Below are positions 62,117 to 64,000 of a stretch of DNA of 64,000 nucleotides, in pieces. Position numbers and translations under genes: made by a program. This DNA comes from an uncultured Collinsella sp. (GTDB lineage: Bacteria > Actinomycetota > Coriobacteriia > Coriobacteriales > Coriobacteriaceae): positions 1-64,000 of the forward strand of contig UQTW01000008.1 in NCBI GenBank assembly GCA_900544115.1, in the 5' to 3' direction. Position 1 is the stretch's first letter. Each line of letters starts with the position of its first letter. The notes below the pieces were generated by a model, which saw only the letters and a program-made list of their open reading frames with translations, searched no databases and was not told where the DNA came from.

Positions 62117-62829
62117 TCATCACCCTCTTTGACGCTCGGCTCAGCGGCGATCGCGGTAGCCACATCAGTATCAACCGCAGCGGAAACATCCTGAGCCTTA
62201 GCCGCCTCCGGCGCCGGACCAACCTGAATATCCCCGCGCGCCCAATCGCCATCGAGCGCACGCGCCACCCAGTGATAGATGGGGATCGTAAAGAAGATTA
62301 GCGCGGCAAAGGGGCCGGCACCAAACAGGAGCATTAGCAAAAAGAACAGCAGCCAGCACATAGCCCAATACGGGAACGACTGGAACGGGCCCTTCACCGG
62401 AGTCACGCTGGTCGCACCGGCACCCGTCACCTGAGCCGTCGCCGCATTAGCTGCCTGCGCGCTCCAGCTTGCCGCTTGCGCCGCCTTGGCGGCGGCATCA
62501 CTCGCCTGCGTTGCCGCCTCGGTAGCACGTGCCGCCGCCTCATGGGTACGGGCGCGCTCCGCTGCCTCGGCCTCGCGCTGACGGGCGCGGTCCTCGTTCT
62601 CAAACTCGATATCGTCCTCGATCTCATCGCTCGGATTGAGGAGCTCGTCCAAACTCACGCCATAGAGTTTTGCGGGCGAGATCAGGTTCTCGGTATCGGG
62701 CGAGCTCTCCGCGCGCTCCCATTTACTGACCGCTTGGCGTGACAGTCCCAGCTTTCGCGCCAATCCTTCTTGGCTAAAGCCCTTGCTGCGGCGAAGGTCG
62801 GCGAGCCGCTGAGCAGTTTCTACATTCAT
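62113..62829 (-). CDS. XRE family regulator with membrane segments
   Basis: 238 residues. An HTH_3 domain (1-60: RRSKGFSQEGLARKLGLSRQAVSKWERAES) is followed by an acidic/Ala-rich coiled-coil-like linker (about 75-140) and two hydrophobic segments (YWAMCWLLFFLLMLLFGAGP, FAALIFFTIPIYHWV). The remaining tail is acidic. It is a membrane-tethered regulator, paired and overlapping by 4 nt with the DUF4097-like gene, in the style of envelope-sensing operons. GGAGG before the ATG at 62829 sets the start. Confidence 0.85.
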   Translation of the reverse strand: MNVETAQRLADLRRSKGFSQEGLARKLGLSRQAVSKWERAESSPDTENLISPAKLYGVSLDELLNPSDEIEDDIEFENEDRARQREAEAAERARTHEAAARATEAATQASDAAAKAAQAASWSAQAANAATAQVTGAGATSVTPVKGPFQSFPYWAMCWLLFFLLMLLFGAGPFAALIFFTIPIYHWVARALDGDWARGDIQVGPAPEAAKAQDVSAAVDTDVATAIAAEPSVKEGDE

Positions 62830-63096
62830 GGTTCCTCCTATGCGATGCCAGCCGTGCCGCCGGACCGTTTTTGTTCTTAAGGCGCCTTGCACAGTTAAAA
62901 ATCTATCCGCCACCGCCAAAATCATGCTACCTATTCTAGTGAGATTTTTGACAACCGGCGGTTGCGGGCACATATGAGCTGCGGAAATGTGTCCAAACAA
63001 AGCAATGACCCGCAGCTCGGTTGTCCCCGTTGCGGCGTTAACGGTAGTATGGTCGTACTGTTTATTCCGCACCGCCATCGGGGGGAGTTCCGCGCC

Positions 63097-63969
63097 GTGA
63101 ACCGCGATTTCGCATCATCGCTCATCCAGCTCAACAATACGTTCTATCGCGAGCACTCCGCTTCCTTTTCCGATACGCGCCAAGCCCCGTGGCCCGGCTG
63201 GGTGCGCACCATGGACATCGCGCTTGAGCAGCTCGATGTGGCCACGATCGAGCATCCCGTCCGCGTCTTCGACCTTGCCTGCGGCAATATGCGATTCGAG
63301 AACTTTGCCGCCGGCGGGGCACTTGCCGCCAAGGGCGTCGACGGCGCAAACCCCTCGGCAGATGCCAGCTGCCCGTTTGAGTTCTATGGTGTCGACTCGT
63401 GCCAAGATCTGGCAATAGACGCCCACGGCCACGCCCTGCGCATTCCCAACCTGCACTTCCAGGAACTCGACGTGCTCGACGCCCTCATGAAGCTCAATCC
63501 CGCCGAGACGCCCGACGTGCTTTTCGACGCCCCGCTCGCCGATATCTCGGTCTGCTTTGGCTTTATGCACCACGTGCCGTCGTGCGAGTACCGCGTACGC
63601 GTGCTCGACACCCTGGTGCGCCAGACGCGCCCGGGCGGCATCATCGCCATCAGCTTTTGGGAGTTTATGAATGACGAGCGCATGGCGCGCAAGGCCGTTC
63701 GCGCCGAAGCCCGCGCCGAGCTTACCCCGCCGTTTGAAGGTTACGATTCCGCGCAGTTTGAAGCCGGCGACCACCTCATTGGCTGGCAAAACGACCGCCA
63801 CGCCTACCGCTATTGCCATCACTTTGACGATCAGCAGATCACCGACCTGGTGCGCGGCGTCCGTACGTTCTACAAGAGCGGCGAGGTCCCCGTGCGCGAG
63901 CTTGAGCGCTTCCATGCCGACGGCCGTAGCGGCGAGCTCAACCGCTATGTAATCCTCAAGCGCCTGTAG
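63097..63969 (+). CDS. Trm9-like class I SAM-dependent methyltransferase
   Basis: 290 residues from GTG 63097, behind GGGGGAG at 9 nt; in-frame codons upstream to 62962 lack a ribosome site. The N-terminus has NNTFYREHSASFSDTRQAPW, resembling the F-S-x-TR-x-x-PWP motif of Trm9/ALKBH8 methyltransferases. The SAM site is VFDLACGNMRFENF, the acidic residue lies in FYGVDSC, and motif IV is SVCFGFMHHVPS followed by RPGGIIAISFW. Trm9 methylates the carboxymethyl group that Elp3 makes on tRNA. That role is inference here. Elp3 lies about 2 kb away. Confidence 0.75.
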   Translation: MNRDFASSLIQLNNTFYREHSASFSDTRQAPWPGWVRTMDIALEQLDVATIEHPVRVFDLACGNMRFENFAAGGALAAKGVDGANPSADASCPFEFYGVDSCQDLAIDAHGHALRIPNLHFQELDVLDALMKLNPAETPDVLFDAPLADISVCFGFMHHVPSCEYRVRVLDTLVRQTRPGGIIAISFWEFMNDERMARKAVRAEARAELTPPFEGYDSAQFEAGDHLIGWQNDRHAYRYCHHFDDQQITDLVRGVRTFYKSGEVPVRELERFHADGRSGELNRYVILKRL

Positions 63970-64000
63970 GCATCGACGACTCGCCGCCGGGCCGCACCGC

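Noticed and set aside
1..64000. CRISPR array or cas genes
   Set aside because: No regularly spaced short direct repeats with unique spacers were seen. The only periodic repeat (62 bp at 33245) is degenerate and has no spacer character.

Overview
The window looks like chromosomal DNA of a high-GC gut actinomycete of the class Coriobacteriia, most likely a Collinsella species. That placement rests on gene content, GC-rich codon use and Actinobacteria/Firmicutes-like operons. No database search was possible, so it is an inference. Most of the window is ordinary core and catabolic genes, with a few accessory patches and eroded mobile DNA.

Layout. 1-2 kb: infC-rpmI-rplT on the minus strand, with a probable AUA start for IF3 and a leader hairpin resembling a terminator, then tRNA-Leu(CAA) with a partial copy of its 3' end next to it. 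2-5 kb: a transglutaminase-like protein, a palindromic repeat region and class II fructose-bisphosphate aldolase. 4.9-12.9 kb: a minus-strand cellobiose/beta-glucoside operon (PRD regulator, PTS IIA, IIB, IIC, two 6-phospho-beta-glucosidases, AEC-family carrier). 13-19.5 kb: a RecJ-helicase fusion, the (p)ppGpp synthetase/hydrolase and an MBL-fold hydrolase. 19.7-24.2 kb: a BASS transporter, a gene broken by an in-frame stop, cutC, and a PadR/DUF1700/DUF4097-like module that runs into a graveyard of mobile-element remnants, including an IS110-like fragment. 24.3-30.6 kb: a complete branched-chain amino acid ABC transporter (livF, G, M, H) with two tandem binding-protein genes. 30.8-43.7 kb: homoserine dehydrogenase, an SDR, a cation/proton antiporter, single-chain purL, a DMT transporter, a GGDEF protein, a KdgT-like permease and azlCD. 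43.8-48.2 kb: an HD hydrolase and a three-gene set (FAD-linked D-lactate-type dehydrogenase, EtfB, ferredoxin-EtfA) matching the electron-bifurcating lactate dehydrogenase of acetogens. 48.5-51.8 kb: five small or secreted proteins, one with a LAQTG sortase-type motif. 52.7-58.3 kb: a TerB-N protein, a DUF2791/BrxD-like ATPase and an Lhr-like helicase, the best candidate here for an under-described (probably defence or DNA-processing) system. 58.3-64 kb: a spermidine-synthase-like protein, an Elp3 homologue, a frameshifted DUF4097-type gene with its XRE-membrane regulator, and a Trm9-like methyltransferase.

How it fits together. The lifestyle suggested is anaerobic and fermentative: beta-glucoside uptake feeding glycolysis (fba), lactate oxidation with flavin-based electron confurcation, amino-acid import and export, and stringent control. 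The two most interesting links are the TerB/ATPase/helicase cassette, and an Elp3 gene within about 2 kb of a Trm9-like methyltransferase. In eukaryotes those two proteins act in succession on the tRNA wobble uridine.
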